From Babylonia areolata (Eukaryota; Mollusca; Gastropoda; Neogastropoda; Buccinidae): a DNA stretch of 64,000 nucleotides. Below are positions 19,501 to 25,199 of this stretch, in pieces (the first letter of the stretch is position 1; every line of letters begins with the position of its first letter). A model generated the notes under the pieces. The model did not search any database. It was not told where the DNA came from and saw only the letters and a list, made by a program, of their open reading frames with translations. Both the position numbers and the translations under genes were made by a program. The DNA lies in NCBI RefSeq assembly GCF_041734735.1, contig NC_134878.1, positions 34,626,963 to 34,690,962 of the forward strand, in the 5' to 3' direction.

Positions 19501-22239
19501 CAGAGTTTGCCTTCTTCTGCCAGTCTGGTCTCACTTAAGGCAGCGATGTTGATGTTGTACCTGGCTAGTTCACTTGCAATAAGTGCTGTGCGTCTCTGTG
19601 GTCTGTCCAGAAGCGTATGCACGTTCCATGTGGCAGTGGTCAATGGGGTGCTCCTTGTTTTCTTCTTTCTTTCCTTTGTGTGTCGACTGCTTGAGTAGGG
19701 TCCCCATCAGCCGCGGTATGCTGACTAGGGTGGTGTGGAGCAGGCAATGTTTGGGGCACCTTTTCTAGCCCCTTCCTCATGCCATGGAGGTGAGAAGTCC
19801 TGTCCTGAAGAGGGCTGCTCAGTCACTCAGGGGGCTGCCGATCTCCACCGCTGCTCCAGTCGGTGAAAAATGACCCTATGGCCTGAGCCGCCTATGTGCA
19901 GGTCCGCTGCTATGACTGCCAGTGTACCCACACCTGTCGTTTCGTCGCTCGCCTGTCGCCACAGGGCTTGGGGAAAATGATGGTATGGGATGAAGGATGA
20001 CTGATGACTTGCATGATGACTTTGTTTATAGTGAGGAGGAGGTGCGCACCGTCGACCTCACTCTCTTGTCCGAGACTGACTGTATCCAGTGGCAAGACGA
20101 GGTCAAGACGACTGGAGTTGGAAACGGATGCAGTGGATGACCAGGATGTCCTATGTGCCTCATCCTGCCCTCAGCACTCCACAGTGCTCTGCTGCAACCG
20201 CCTTCCTCTCCGTTGAACCATGAAGGTTTCTTTGGCCATGATATAGTGCCCTTGGGAAAGGTTTCTTTGCACCAATTTTCCTCACTCCACTCATGTGTGA
20301 ATGGGAAGCTGTCTTTCAGTTGGGGAAGGTTAAAATATGGGAGGAGAGGATTGAGCCCTGTGTTCTTCTTGTGAGCCCTAGACACAATGGATCTTCTTGT
20401 GAGCCCTAGACACAATGGATCTTCTTGTGAGCCATAGACACAATGGATCTTGTGAGCCCTAGACACAATGGATCTTCTTGTGAGCCTTAGACACAGTGGA
20501 TCTTCTTGTGAGACCTAGACACAGTGGATCTTCTTGTGAGCCCTAGACACAATGGATCTTTTGAGCCCCAGACACAGTGGATCTTCTTGTGAGCTGTAGA
20601 CACTGGATCTTGTGAGCCATAGACACAATAGATCTTCTTGTGAGCCATAGACACATTGGATCTTGTGAGCCGTAGACACTCGATCTTCTTGTGAGCCCTA
20701 AACACAGTGGATCTTCTTGTGAGTCATAGACACAGTGCATCTTGTTGTGAGCCCTAGACACAGTGGATCTTGTTGTGAGCCCTAGACACAGTGCATCTTG
20801 TTGTGAGCCCTAGACACAGCAGATGTGAATTCATTACCCTGATGACTGTAAAAGGCTATGGGACCTTTGACCTTTTTGTGTATGTTTTTCAGTTAATATC
20901 TGTGTTTTGGTATGTGTTGTATGTGTGTGTGTGTTTGTGTTTGTGTGTGTGTGTATCTCTTCCTTTCTGTGTGTCTGTCTCTCATGGTCTTTTTCTCTCC
21001 TGTTTCTCCCATACCTTTCTCTCTCTCTCTCTCTTCTTTCTCAGAGTGGATTCGAAGTGCTGGCCATAGTACAGCAACTACAAAACACTTAGTACTATAC
21101 GTGCTATATATATATCACAATACCTATTGTATTATAAGTGCTATATATCACAGTACCTATAGTACTATAAGTGCTATACATCACAGTACCTATTGTACTA
21201 TAATACTATGCATCACAGTACCTATTGTACTATAATACTATACATCACAGTACCTATTGTACTATAATACTATGCATCACAGTACCTATTGTACTATAAT
21301 ACTATGCATCACAGTACCTATTGTACTATAATACTATACATCACAGTACCTATTGTACTATAATATTATACATCACAGTACCTATTGTACTATAATACTA
21401 TGCATCACAGTACCTATTGTACTATAATACTATACATCACAGTACCTATTGTACTATTATACTATACATCACAGTACCTATTGTACTATAATATTATACA
21501 TCACAGTACCTATTGTACTATTATACTATACATCACAGTACCTATTGTACTAAATATTATACATCACAGTACCTATTGTACTATTATACTATACACCACA
21601 GTACCTTTTGTTTGGCAGGAGTGGGTGTGACATAGGTGTTAGTCATAGCACATAAACTACAAAAGGTAAAATGCTATAAATAGTGCATTAACTATGAAAA
21701 GCATAATACTGTAAGTACAATATATCCCAGTACCTTTTGTATGGCAGGAGTGTGTCATAGGTGCTAGCCATAGCGGATGAACTACAAAAGGCATAGTACT
21801 GAAACTACAGTATATCCCAGTACCTTTTGTGTGGCAGGAATTAGTGTCTTATAGATGCTGGCTGTAGTGCATAACTACAAAAGGCAAAATACTAAAAGTA
21901 CTATAAATCCCAGTACCTTTTGTGTGGCAGGAATGAATGTGTCATAGGTGCTTGCCATCGTGCACAAACTACAAAAGGCATAATACTGTAAGTACTATAC
22001 ATCCCAGTACCATTTTTGTGGCAGGGATGAGTGGCTCGGAGGTGTTGGCTCGGGTACAGGAGGGATACCGCATGCCGAAGCCAGTAGGTGGAGTGGGGTG
22101 CTCTGACTCTTTCTACGACATCATGACGCAGTGCTGGAACTGTCGGGCCGAGCGGAGACCCACCTTTGCCTTCCTGCACAGCTTCTTTGATGACTACTTT
22201 GTCAGCACCGAGCCATGCTACCGGGGGCCTGAGGACTGA
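1784..22239 (+). CDS. Src-family non-receptor tyrosine kinase, multi-exon, 5' end outside window
   Basis: Nine exons (1784-1880, 3125-3229, 4376-4467, 5262-5420, 10436-10582, 12803-13062, 13496-13652, 16334-16465, 22025-22239) join in frame at AG/GT borders and give the last 454 residues. SH3 covers residues about 2-60 and SH2 about 68-165 (FLVR Arg95). The kinase covers about 184-440: glycine loop 191-196, VAVK Lys212, helix C Glu227, HRDLRAAN 302-309, DFG 322-324, activation-loop Tyr335, APE 349-351. Tyr449 in the tail [11 protein letters not shown] matches the C-terminal inhibitory tyrosine of Src kinases. HRDLRAAN, rather than HRDLAARN, is the Src-type catalytic loop. About 60-80 N-terminal residues, including any myristoylation signal, are missing to the left. 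By family it phosphorylates protein tyrosines at the inner plasma membrane and is autoinhibited by SH2 binding to the phosphorylated tail. Whether it is the Src/Yes/Fyn, Src64 or FRK-like orthologue cannot be settled here. Confidence 0.93.
2168..2972 (+). mobile_element. Non-autonomous pogo-like (Tc1/mariner superfamily) DNA transposon
   Basis: Terminal inverted repeats CCGTAAAGTTTGGTCTAT (2168) and its complement (ending 2972) are flanked by TA on both sides (2166-2167 and 2973-2974), the target duplication typical of this superfamily. GCGGCTTAT-type motifs recur near both ends. Inside are two short relics in different places. [10 protein letters not shown] near 2480-2510 resembles the DNA-binding N-terminus of pogo-type transposases. 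The acidic stretch [18 protein letters not shown] just before a TAA near 2688 resembles their C-terminal tail. The DDE catalytic core is absent, so this is an internally deleted copy dependent on another element. It lies in the SH3 intron. Confidence 0.75.
3125..3229 (+). CDS. Kinase exon: second half of SH3
   Basis: The acceptor CAG ends at 3124 and the donor GTGAGT starts at 3230. The exon reads [19 protein letters not shown], with the paired tryptophans and the GYVPxNYV strand that form the polyproline-binding face of SH3. It ends with two bases of the codon (GA+C) opening SH2. Confidence 0.92.
3395..3578. repeat. TG/TGCG microsatellite plus dispersed repeat (copy 2)
   Basis: About 120 bp of (TG)n with CG and TC interruptions is followed by TGGTAAACTTTAT...CAACACCAAATTTGC. 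The trailing part is related to the segment at 1020-1085. Open frames through it are low-complexity Cys/Val runs and not genes. Confidence 0.6.
3579..4375. other. Intron sequence without recognised features
   Basis: Intron between the SH3 and SH2 exons. Short open frames on both strands show no domain, and no known repeat is recognised. It ends in TTTCTACAG before the SH2 exon. Confidence 0.5.
4376..4467 (+). CDS. Kinase exon: N-terminal SH2
   Basis: The acceptor TACAG ends at 4375 and the donor is GTACAT after 4467 (G|GTACAT). The exon encodes [15 protein letters not shown], matching the W-Y/W-F opening and helix A of SH2, and GTFLVRKAQ, the FLVR strand whose arginine binds phosphotyrosine. 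It ends with one base (G) of an Asp codon. Confidence 0.92.
4514..4603. repeat. Short tandem repeat, about 31 bp x 3
   Basis: Three consecutive degenerate units contain ACCCCTTTATGCAAARATGTT with a C-rich spacer. It is intronic and has no coding content. Confidence 0.6.
4691..5261. repeat. Minisatellite array A, about 36 bp units, abutting an exon acceptor
   Basis: About 15 degenerate units of the form ACCTGTTAATGATACAATGTTTTCTCTATGACATT run straight into the acceptor of the next exon (TGATATCATGTTTTCTTACAG, ending 5261). The first unit (about 4701-4745) contains GTTTTACAGAGAAAAGCTTCCATTG followed by TACTGTCTGT. It is therefore a diverged copy of the acceptor plus about 27 bases of the downstream exon. 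The array appears to have grown by duplicating its own 3' splice site. Confidence 0.75.
5262..5420 (+). CDS. Kinase exon: central SH2
   Basis: The acceptor TTACAG ends at 5261 and the donor GTAAGG starts at 5421. The exon encodes [30 protein letters not shown] and FDVIDYYS, the central sheet and helix B of SH2 (compare HYRIR...GGYYIS in Src). Its last base (G) is completed by the exon at 10436, which supplies the DGLC-containing end of SH2. Five kb of intron therefore interrupts the domain. Confidence 0.92.
5531..5590 (+). repeat. Decayed duplicate of the preceding exon's 3' end and donor
   Basis: CACTATTTTTTAAGTTATGA and ACTATTATTCAGGAAAGGAC lie exactly 150 bp downstream of the real exon end CACTATTTTTGATGTCATTG / ACTATTATTCAGGTAAGGAC. 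The copy has GA where the real donor has GT, so it should not splice. It looks like a local duplication left in the intron. Confidence 0.7.
5591..6171. other. Intron sequence; no gene seen
   Basis: It contains a short direct repeat (TTTTCCAGCGGTAAGAAGATGGGTTACTCAA at about 5826 and a similar unit at about 5875) and pyrimidine runs near 6030. No domain is recognisable in any frame. Confidence 0.45.
6172..7237 (-). mobile_element. 5'-truncated LINE-A copy 1 with 58-bp target-site duplication
   Basis: Body 6230-7179 on the minus strand encodes only the C-terminal part of a LINE reverse transcriptase [63 protein letters not shown] and [20 protein letters not shown]. It is nearly identical to the matching part of the copy at 35092-39267. 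It is flanked by the same 58-bp sequence at 6172-6229 and 7180-7237 (one mismatch), which I read as the target-site duplication. A 4-base deletion relative to the 35-39 kb copy disrupts the C-terminal zinc-finger codons near 6390. The open frame across 5897-7330 is LINE plus flank and is not a gene. Confidence 0.88.
7238..8175. other. Intron sequence; no feature recognised
   Basis: AT-rich intron with overlapping short open frames around 7780-8100 that carry no recognisable domain. I see no coding exon and no known repeat here. Confidence 0.45.
8180..8863 (-). mobile_element. piggyBac-like non-autonomous element
   Basis: TTAA at 8176-8179 and 8864-8867 flanks matching inverted ends (CACTATTCTGCCCAG on the left; CACATTTCTGCCTGC on the complement of the right). 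TTAA duplication is diagnostic of piggyBac. On the minus strand an acidic frame starting [20 protein letters not shown] (8646 downward) resembles the acidic N-terminus of piggyBac transposases. The catalytic core is missing, so this is a 684-bp internally deleted copy. Confidence 0.68.
8868..9384. other. Intron sequence; no feature recognised
   Basis: An open frame of 141 residues on the minus strand (9047-9472) has no recognised domain and runs into the tandem repeat to its right. I do not support it as a gene. Confidence 0.4.
9385..9598. repeat. Degenerate TGTGTTG/CAGCCAGT minisatellite
   Basis: Loose tandem units of about 40 bp (for example GTGTGGAAACAGCCAGTGTG) resemble array B at 10085-10435. 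The two arrays may be one minisatellite interrupted by the LINE fragment at 9599-9845. Unit similarity is moderate. Confidence 0.5.
9599..9845 (-). mobile_element. LINE-E 3' fragment (copy 1)
   Basis: The minus strand reads [20 protein letters not shown] near 9750-9830. This matches the GLAKTILQGTVxGxRRRGRQ motif found near the C-terminus of RTE-like LINE polyproteins of aquatic invertebrates. Related fragments lie at 33345-33600 and 41160-41345. All three end in a CTTCTTCTT-type tract. The copy is short, 5'-truncated and no longer coding. Confidence 0.6.
10085..10435. repeat. Minisatellite array B, about 40 bp units, abutting an exon acceptor
   Basis: About eight units of the form TATTGTGTGGAAACAGTGAA followed by CGTGTTCATTGGTGACTG run up to the acceptor ATTGTGTGGACACAG at 10421-10435. 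Each unit carries TGTGTGGAAACAG|TGAATGTG, a near copy of the real TGTGTGGACACAG|TGCATGTG at the exon border. The array is therefore composed of duplicated 3' splice-site segments. Confidence 0.75.
10436..10582 (+). CDS. Kinase exon: SH2 end, linker, glycine loop
   Basis: The acceptor ACACAG ends at 10435 and the donor GGTAAC follows 10582. The exon encodes [13 protein letters not shown] (last SH2 strand), a short linker with [11 protein letters not shown], and [11 protein letters not shown], the ATP-binding glycine loop. The Trp immediately after GEV is usual in Src kinases. Confidence 0.93.
10583..12119. other. Intron sequence; weak internal repeats only
   Basis: AT-rich intron between the glycine-loop exon and the exon carrying the catalytic lysine. 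Two related stretches of about 115 bp near 11360-11560 share TTTCACAAAACRYATGTG, suggesting an old tandem duplication. Frames at 11705-12076 are unsupported. Confidence 0.45.
12120..12560 (+). repeat. Dispersed repeat family G (copy 1) with 59-bp triplication
   Basis: It shares a collinear sequence with 25200-25440 (TTTCTGTGTGAAAA..., ACAGTGGAC..., CTTTGTTWCARTGTGAAAAA, CAGCTGTCA). In this copy a 59-bp unit starting CTGTCAAGCTTTGTTTCAGT occurs three times in succession (from 12304, 12363 and 12422) with no differences I can see. The copy at 25 kb has it once. The class of the element is unknown. Confidence 0.7.
12803..13062 (+). CDS. Kinase exon: N-lobe with catalytic lysine and helix C
   Basis: The acceptor GGGCAG ends at 12802 and the donor GTGAGG starts at 13063. 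The exon encodes [13 protein letters not shown] (ATP-anchoring Lys), [19 protein letters not shown] (helix C Glu that salt-bridges it), and [20 protein letters not shown] with a threonine gatekeeper. It is markedly GC-richer than the surrounding introns. The exon ends in phase 0. Confidence 0.95.
13074..13121. repeat. TG microsatellite
   Basis: A (TG)n tract with GCATG interruptions directly follows the exon donor. It is non-coding. Confidence 0.7.
13496..13652 (+). CDS. Kinase exon: catalytic loop, DFG and activation-loop tyrosine
   Basis: The acceptor TTTCACAG ends at 13495 and the donor GTGAGT starts at 13653. The exon encodes [20 protein letters not shown] then NILVGQ and [20 protein letters not shown]. 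It supplies the catalytic Asp, the Mg-binding DFG and the activation-loop tyrosine. Phase 1 at the end. Confidence 0.95.
13766..13990 (+). repeat. G-rich tract followed by GT microsatellites
   Basis: Long G runs (13766-13830, broken by single C/T/A bases) are followed by GTGTGT tracts at about 13864-13880 and 13959-13990. The G runs could form quadruplexes in DNA or nascent RNA. Open frames through it are glycine or cysteine/valine runs with no support as genes. Confidence 0.75.
14196..14325 (+). repeat. Short interspersed repeat, family B (copy 1)
   Basis: CTCAAGGCCTGACTGAGCAT, then GGTTAGGCATCTGCTTGGCA, GTGGTGTAGTGTATATGGAT, and a tail TGATACTGATACTGATAG. Related copies are at 14749-14818 (partial), 16207-16333, 25894-25995 (-), 29085-29192 (-), 29546-29610 (partial), 32478-32625 and 61438-61512 (-). 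It is the best preserved copy in the window. It behaves as a SINE, but no clear pol III promoter is visible. Confidence 0.65.
14326..14930. repeat. Simple repeats and a partial family B repeat
   Basis: GA tract at 14446-14465, AT-rich sequence, a partial family B repeat at 14749-14818 (CTCAAGGCCTGGCCAGTATG), and a CA tract at 14820-14842. No coding sequence. Confidence 0.5.
14935..15957. mobile_element. Possible piggyBac-like element, left end clear
   Basis: TTAA (14931-14934) is followed by CCCTTTCGCTGCCAGG, the CCCTTTnnCTGCC end shared by mollusc piggyBac elements and by the MITE at 26961-27195. A related GTGGCAGCGAAG lies near 15912, but no matching CTGGCAGCGAAAGGGTTAA terminus is found. 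The right boundary is therefore uncertain, and the end given here is only where the next SINE begins. No transposase is recognised. Confidence 0.35.
15958..16206 (+). repeat. SINE family A (copy 2)
   Basis: The head GTAGCCTAGGGGTTAAGATG (box A-like) is followed by the family A body: ATCTGGTCATTCAGGTGAGA, GGTCCCATGTGCAGCACATA, TTCTGGCAAAATTCTGTAGA, AAATCCACTGTGATAGGCAT. It is intronic, in the same orientation as the kinase gene, and immediately followed by a family B repeat. Confidence 0.7.
16207..16333 (+). repeat. Family B repeat whose tail supplies a kinase 3' splice site
   Basis: GGCCTGACTTGTGCATTGGG, CTGATTAGGCATCTGCG, and AAGTGATGCATCCTCAAGAA align with the 14196-14325 copy. The alignment continues through ATGATACTGTTGCAG, which corresponds to CTGATACTGATACTG in the repeat and ends in the CAG acceptor of the next exon. 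The last intron bases appear to be repeat-derived. Confidence 0.6.
16334..16465 (+). CDS. Kinase exon: P+1 loop, APE and helix F
   Basis: The acceptor GTTGCAG ends at 16333 and the donor GTGAGT follows 16465 (G|GTGAGT). The exon encodes [20 protein letters not shown] and [20 protein letters not shown] then PYPG, the substrate-binding P+1 loop, the APE and the DVWSFG helix F of tyrosine kinases. The split codon A|AC gives Asn. Confidence 0.95.
16519..16570. repeat. CA microsatellite
   Basis: About 25 CA units lie soon after the donor. It is non-coding and likely length-variable. Confidence 0.85.
16636..16716 (+). repeat. SINE family C, left part (split by LINE)
   Basis: A tRNA-like head GGCAGAGTCGGTTAGGCATT and GATCCAGTGTTCACCAGTGA, then TTTGGCCATGATAT. 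The element resumes at 20231 after the LINE-A2 insertion. An uninterrupted relative is at 30404-30650. Confidence 0.72.
16778..16860 (-). repeat. Tandem duplication within the LINE-A2 zinc-finger tail
   Basis: TCTGTGGGTGCGCAGATGAC plus TGGTCAGGCCAA occurs twice in a row about 42 bp apart. On the minus strand it encodes [11 protein letters not shown] twice. It duplicates the His half of the C-terminal C2H2 finger seen intact in LINE-A copy 3. Confidence 0.65.
16847..18590 (-). pseudogene. LINE-A2 reverse transcriptase region
   Basis: Reading leftward: [74 protein letters not shown], and [17 protein letters not shown] is the polymerase active-site box (YADD in most RTs). The C-terminal half follows with [25 protein letters not shown] and [14 protein letters not shown]. 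Two overlapping frames meet near 18100-18250, so a frameshift separates fingers and palm. The enzyme would prime reverse transcription at a nicked target; this copy is inactive. Confidence 0.88.
18648..19700 (-). pseudogene. LINE-A2 APE endonuclease region
   Basis: Open from 19421 to 18648 with [61 protein letters not shown] and [11 protein letters not shown]. These are the metal-binding and catalytic GDFNA, H-L-I-D and (T/S)DH boxes of the exonuclease-endonuclease-phosphatase fold. Upstream, [20 protein letters not shown] continues in the same family but follows an in-frame stop near 19500. It would nick target DNA to prime reverse transcription. Confidence 0.85.
20231..20371 (+). repeat. 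SINE family C, right part
   Basis: It continues the SINE broken at 16716: GTGCCCTTGGGAAAGGTTTC, ACTCCACTCATGTGTGAATG, TTGGGGAAGGTTAAA and GATTGAGCCCTGTGTTCTT. These align with 30460-30580. Its 3' end runs directly into the minisatellite at 20372. Confidence 0.72.
20372..20825. repeat. Minisatellite grown from the SINE C tail
   Basis: About 16 units of CTTGTGAGCCCTAGACACAA followed by TGGATCTT (period about 28, some 19-24). The unit matches the SINE C 3' end (CTGAGTACTAGACACCGTGG then GTCT at 30585-30610). The array therefore arose by tandem expansion of the SINE tail after insertion. It lies within the last kinase intron. Confidence 0.72.
21040..22024. repeat. Minisatellite array C built from the last exon's acceptor
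   Basis: The first unit at about 21048-21085 (CAGAGTGGATTCGAAGTGCT, GGCCATAGTACAG) resembles the exon start CAG|GGATGAGTGGCTCGGAGG. About 17 short units of 32 bp follow (CATCACAGTACCTATTGTAC + TATAATACTATA), then four long units of about 90-125 bp from about 21598. Each long unit contains CCAGTACCTTTTGTGTGGCAG followed by an exon-like GAATGAATGTGTCATAGGTG. The final unit is the real site, TTTTTGTGGCAG|GGATGAG. The intron end has been duplicated repeatedly. Confidence 0.75.
22025..22239 (+). CDS. Kinase last exon: C-lobe end, regulatory tail, stop
   Basis: The acceptor GTGGCAG ends at 22024. The exon encodes [36 protein letters not shown], then [18 protein letters not shown] and TGA at 22237-22239. 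C-W plus RRPTF is the conserved helix H-I region. The tail tyrosine sits 6 residues from the end, as in Src kinases where C-terminal Src kinase phosphorylates it. Confidence 0.95.
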
Positions 22240-22710
22240 CGGGTGTGCTCTGAATGTTGATGGCAGTGCTGTGGACATTGATGACAGTGCTCTGAATGTT
22301 GATGGCAGTGCTGTGGACATTGATGACAGTGCTCTGAATAATAATGACAATGTGTCTGAACATTAATGACAGTGCTCTGAATAATAATGACAATGCGTCT
22401 GAACGTTGACAGTGCTCTGAATAACAATGATAATGCTTTGAATAACAACAATGTGTCTGAATATTGATGACATTGCTCTGAATAATGATGATAATAGGTC
22501 TGAATATTATTGACAATGTTCTGAATGATAATGATAATGTGTTCTGAATGTTAATGATGATGCTTTGAATAACAGTGACAGTGTGTCTGAATATTAATGA
22601 CAGTGCTCTGAATGATAATGATAATGCACTGACGGATGAGGGTAAAGCTCTGAACAAAAATGCCCTTGCTCTGAATAAGAGTGATAAAGCTCTGAATAAT
22701 AATGATTTTA
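22240..22710 (+). repeat. Minisatellite in the presumed 3' UTR
   Basis: Starting just after the stop codon, degenerate units of about 20-21 bp (TGATGACAGTGCTCTGAAT / TGATGGCAGTGCTGTGGACA) repeat more than 20 times, shifting gradually to AATAATGACAATGTGTCTGA. If the transcript extends here, they lie in the 3' UTR. No AATAAA is seen before the LINE at 22816, so the polyadenylation site is unknown. Confidence 0.7.
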
Positions 22711-22815
22711 ATGATATAATGCATTTACATAATGCTTTTTAAACCTCTCTAAGTGCTTTACATTATGTAAAGCTTTCATACCTATTAAAAAGCTTTACAG
22801 CAGCATCTCATAGGT

Positions 22816-23519
22816 ATAGCCATCCTTCAGTCTCGGAAGACTATGGAGTTGCGCTCTGGGTGTTTATTCTGGTACAGCGTCAGGTGTGGCTGGTCAGTCC
22901 GACGCGGGAATGACAGTCCCTGTGGCAGAGGGCACAGATGAAGTCTGACGCTGGTCTGTCTGCCTGGGCTGCAGTCTTTCTTCTCATTCTCTTTTCCTCG
23001 TGCTGCTGAGCGAGTGTCTCTTCGAACTTGGAAAGACCTTTCTGCACAGTCTGTCTCCAGGCTGACCGTTCGAGGCCTGTTGCTTCCCAGTTGTTCTGGT
23101 CGATGTTCAAGGCTTTTAGGTCCCTCTTGCACACGTCTTTGAATTGCAGCTGTGGTCTGCCTGTGGGACGTTTTCCCTGCACAAGTTCTCTGTAGAGGAG
23201 GTCTTTAGGGATCCGTCTGTCGTCCATGTGCACGACATGGCCGAGCCAGCGCATATGTCTCTGTTTCAGCAGCGTGTACATTCTGGTGCATCCAGCTCTT
23301 TCCAGGACAGTGTTGTTTGGGACCTTGTCCTGCCAGGTGATGTTCAGAATGCGTTGGAGGCTACGCATGTGAAAAGCATTGAGCTTTCGCTCTTGTCGGG
23401 CACGCAAAGTCCAGGACTCGCTGCCATATAGGAGGGTGCTCATGATGCAGGCTCTGTAGATCTGGATCTTTGTGTGCTCAATCAGCTTGCTGTTGTTCAA
23501 TGCTTTCTTTGTCAGAGCA
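22816..23519 (-). mobile_element. LINE-D 3' fragment (5'-truncated)
   Basis: The minus-strand frame 23500-22880 reads IQIYRACIMSTLLYGSESWT, ERKLNAFHMRSLQRILNITW, MRWLGHVVHMDDRRIPKDLL and ends CALCHRDCHSRVGLTSHT then stop. It has the same layout as LINE-A (thumb region then a C2H2-like finger) but only weak identity, so it is a separate family. About 200 C-terminal residues remain and the frame looks uninterrupted. Confidence 0.82.
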
Positions 23520-24215
23520 GCATCTCAGTCAGACACAAAGCACACAAGAAGACATGCGCATGTAGTACATATATATTTATGGCTTTCAAAACTTTCAAAG
23601 TGCTTTTCAATGAGACAAACTGCACAAGAACAGTGAAACACAAGCCACACAAGAACACACACATGCATACACACACACACACGCACACGCACACACACAC
23701 ACACACACACACATGGGCACACATACAAACATGTGGAAGAAATAGGTGTGGATCCACAGAGTACAGATAAGGAATAGACTGCTTTGATTTTGCAGAGACT
23801 GCTTGTAGAAGAATTTTAAAAGGATTGTTTTAAAGAATGTGGGTGACTGAATGACTGAAAGAGGCAATGAATTCCAGGTCTGTACAGCTGAAAAATTTGG
23901 AAGCTCTCCTGCTGTGATTCTCTGTTCTGAACTGGGGAATGCAAAAGAATCTGTCATCCTGTGAATCATGTGTTCAGGAGATAAAGTACATTCCTTGAGT
24001 CATAGTGTGTGTGAATACACTGAGTGCGCAGGGTGAGTCAATTCAAACAAAGTCATGGGAGCATTTCTGATTTCTGTGTGAGCAGTTTGTGCAAATTTTT
24101 TCTTTTGTTTTTTTCTTTGTTTCAGCAGTAAGACACGCACTTTGGTTATGTGGACCATGTACCCTGGCTGCAAACTTTTCAGTATTTGAAAAATGAGTCA
24201 TGGCCACCCATGTAG

Positions 24216-24263
<48 letters not shown>

Positions 24264-24469
24264 TTGAAGAAGTTGATATAGATTCAAAGAATACAAGACA
24301 TGGAATGGCAAAGAGGTTGAATGATCACTCCTTGTCTTATAAGAAGTTGACCAGTACAGTGTGCTGTTATTCATTTTTTCACTTTCTCTTCTGTGTTTGA
24401 CATTTTTTCTCTCCAGTTCTTGTCTCTTGGTTTTCATTTCAGATGTGAAAACATGAGAAAATTAATCAG
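23520..24469. other. Intergenic; CA microsatellites and possible LINE trace
   Basis: CA tracts at 23667-23714 and 24222-24261. On the minus strand near 23880-23960 FSAVQTWNSLPLSVIQSPTF resembles the xxWNSLPxxVRxSxTxxxFK motif at the C-terminus of L2/CR1-type LINEs, so a fossil end may be present. No host exon recognised. Confidence 0.4.
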
Positions 24470-24640
24470 ACACAATGGGCACTGGCTGTCCATTCTGCAG
24501 TATCATTTACATATATGGCCTATTTTAATGTTTTTTTGGCTTTGAAGTAATTTTTTAAAATCTTTTTTTTAATGATAATTTTAATCTGGGGATGATGGGG
24601 GGAGGGGAGGGGAGGGGGGTATGAGACAAACTTGTGCTTA
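24470..24640 (+). repeat. Dispersed repeat family F (copy 1)
   Basis: GGGCACTGGCTGTCCATTCT...TATGGCCTATTTTAATG and TTTTTTTGGCTTTGAAGTAA are shared with 28421-28660 (GGGCACTGGCTGTCCATTCA...). A T-rich centre and GGGGAGGGGAGGGG follow. The class is unknown. Confidence 0.55.
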
Positions 24641-24645
24641 ACTTG

Positions 24646-24925
24646 GTTGATTTTTTTTTATCACTTGAGCTGTCCTGATTTGGTTCTGTGCAGTTGACTG
24701 GACAATACATACATACATACATCTATCTATCTATCTATATACATCTATCTATCTACCTATCTGTGTGTGTGTGCGTGTGTGTCTCTTTGTCTCTCTCTGT
24801 GTCTCTGTCTCTCTCTGTCTCTCTCTCTCTGTCTCTCTTTCTCTCTATATATATGTATGTATTGCCAGCCAACTGCACAGAGCCAAATCAGGACAGCTCA
24901 ACTGATAAAAAAAAATGTATATATA
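24646..24925. repeat. Inverted repeat (arms about 65 bp) around simple-repeat spacer
   Basis: The left arm TTTTATCACTTGAGCTGTCC + TGATTTGGTTCTGTGCAGTT + GACTGGACAATACATACAT is matched by the complement of 24865-24925 with a few differences. The spacer of about 155 bp is ATCT, TGTG and CTCT runs. It could extrude as a hairpin or cruciform. Confidence 0.7.
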
Positions 24926-25199
24926 TAAATATTGTGTTGTGTGTGTGTGTGTGTGTGTGTGTATTTATATATGTTAGTAACAATGCCAAATGTCACAAGT
25001 AATGCTCAGAACAAATTCTAAAACCATGAAAAAATAGACATGGTCAAAATTCTATGAAAACACTTTTGAAAGTATGAGAGAAATACACAAGCGTGGATAA
25101 CATTCAAACAAATTTTGAAGGCATGGGAAAAAAATCTCACAGAGTTGTCACAATGAACAAACTTTGAAAGCACGAGCATGAGAACAATGCTCATACATT
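24926..25199. other. Intergenic, TG microsatellite at about 24938-24962
   Basis: AT-rich sequence without recognisable coding content. The 83-residue minus-strand frame (25018-25269) has no known domain. Confidence 0.4.

Larger units (their letters stand above)
16717..20230 (-). mobile_element. LINE-A copy 2, about 3.5 kb, inserted in a SINE
   Basis: A minus-strand non-LTR retrotransposon with 5' UTR (about 19650-20230), APE-type endonuclease and reverse transcriptase. It is flanked by the 14-bp duplication TTTGGCCATGATAT at 16703-16716 and 20231-20244. It is clearly divergent from LINE-A copies 1 and 3 across the shared protein, so it is a separate subfamily. It is dead: there are stops in the endonuclease region, a frame change near 18160, and about 345 bp missing between endonuclease and RT compared with the 35-39 kb copy. 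Confidence 0.88.

Noticed and set aside
20372-20825. CRISPR-like array
   Set aside because: Units are contiguous with no unique spacers and no cas genes; it is a minisatellite derived from a SINE tail. The same reasoning excludes 21040-22024 and 10085-10435.
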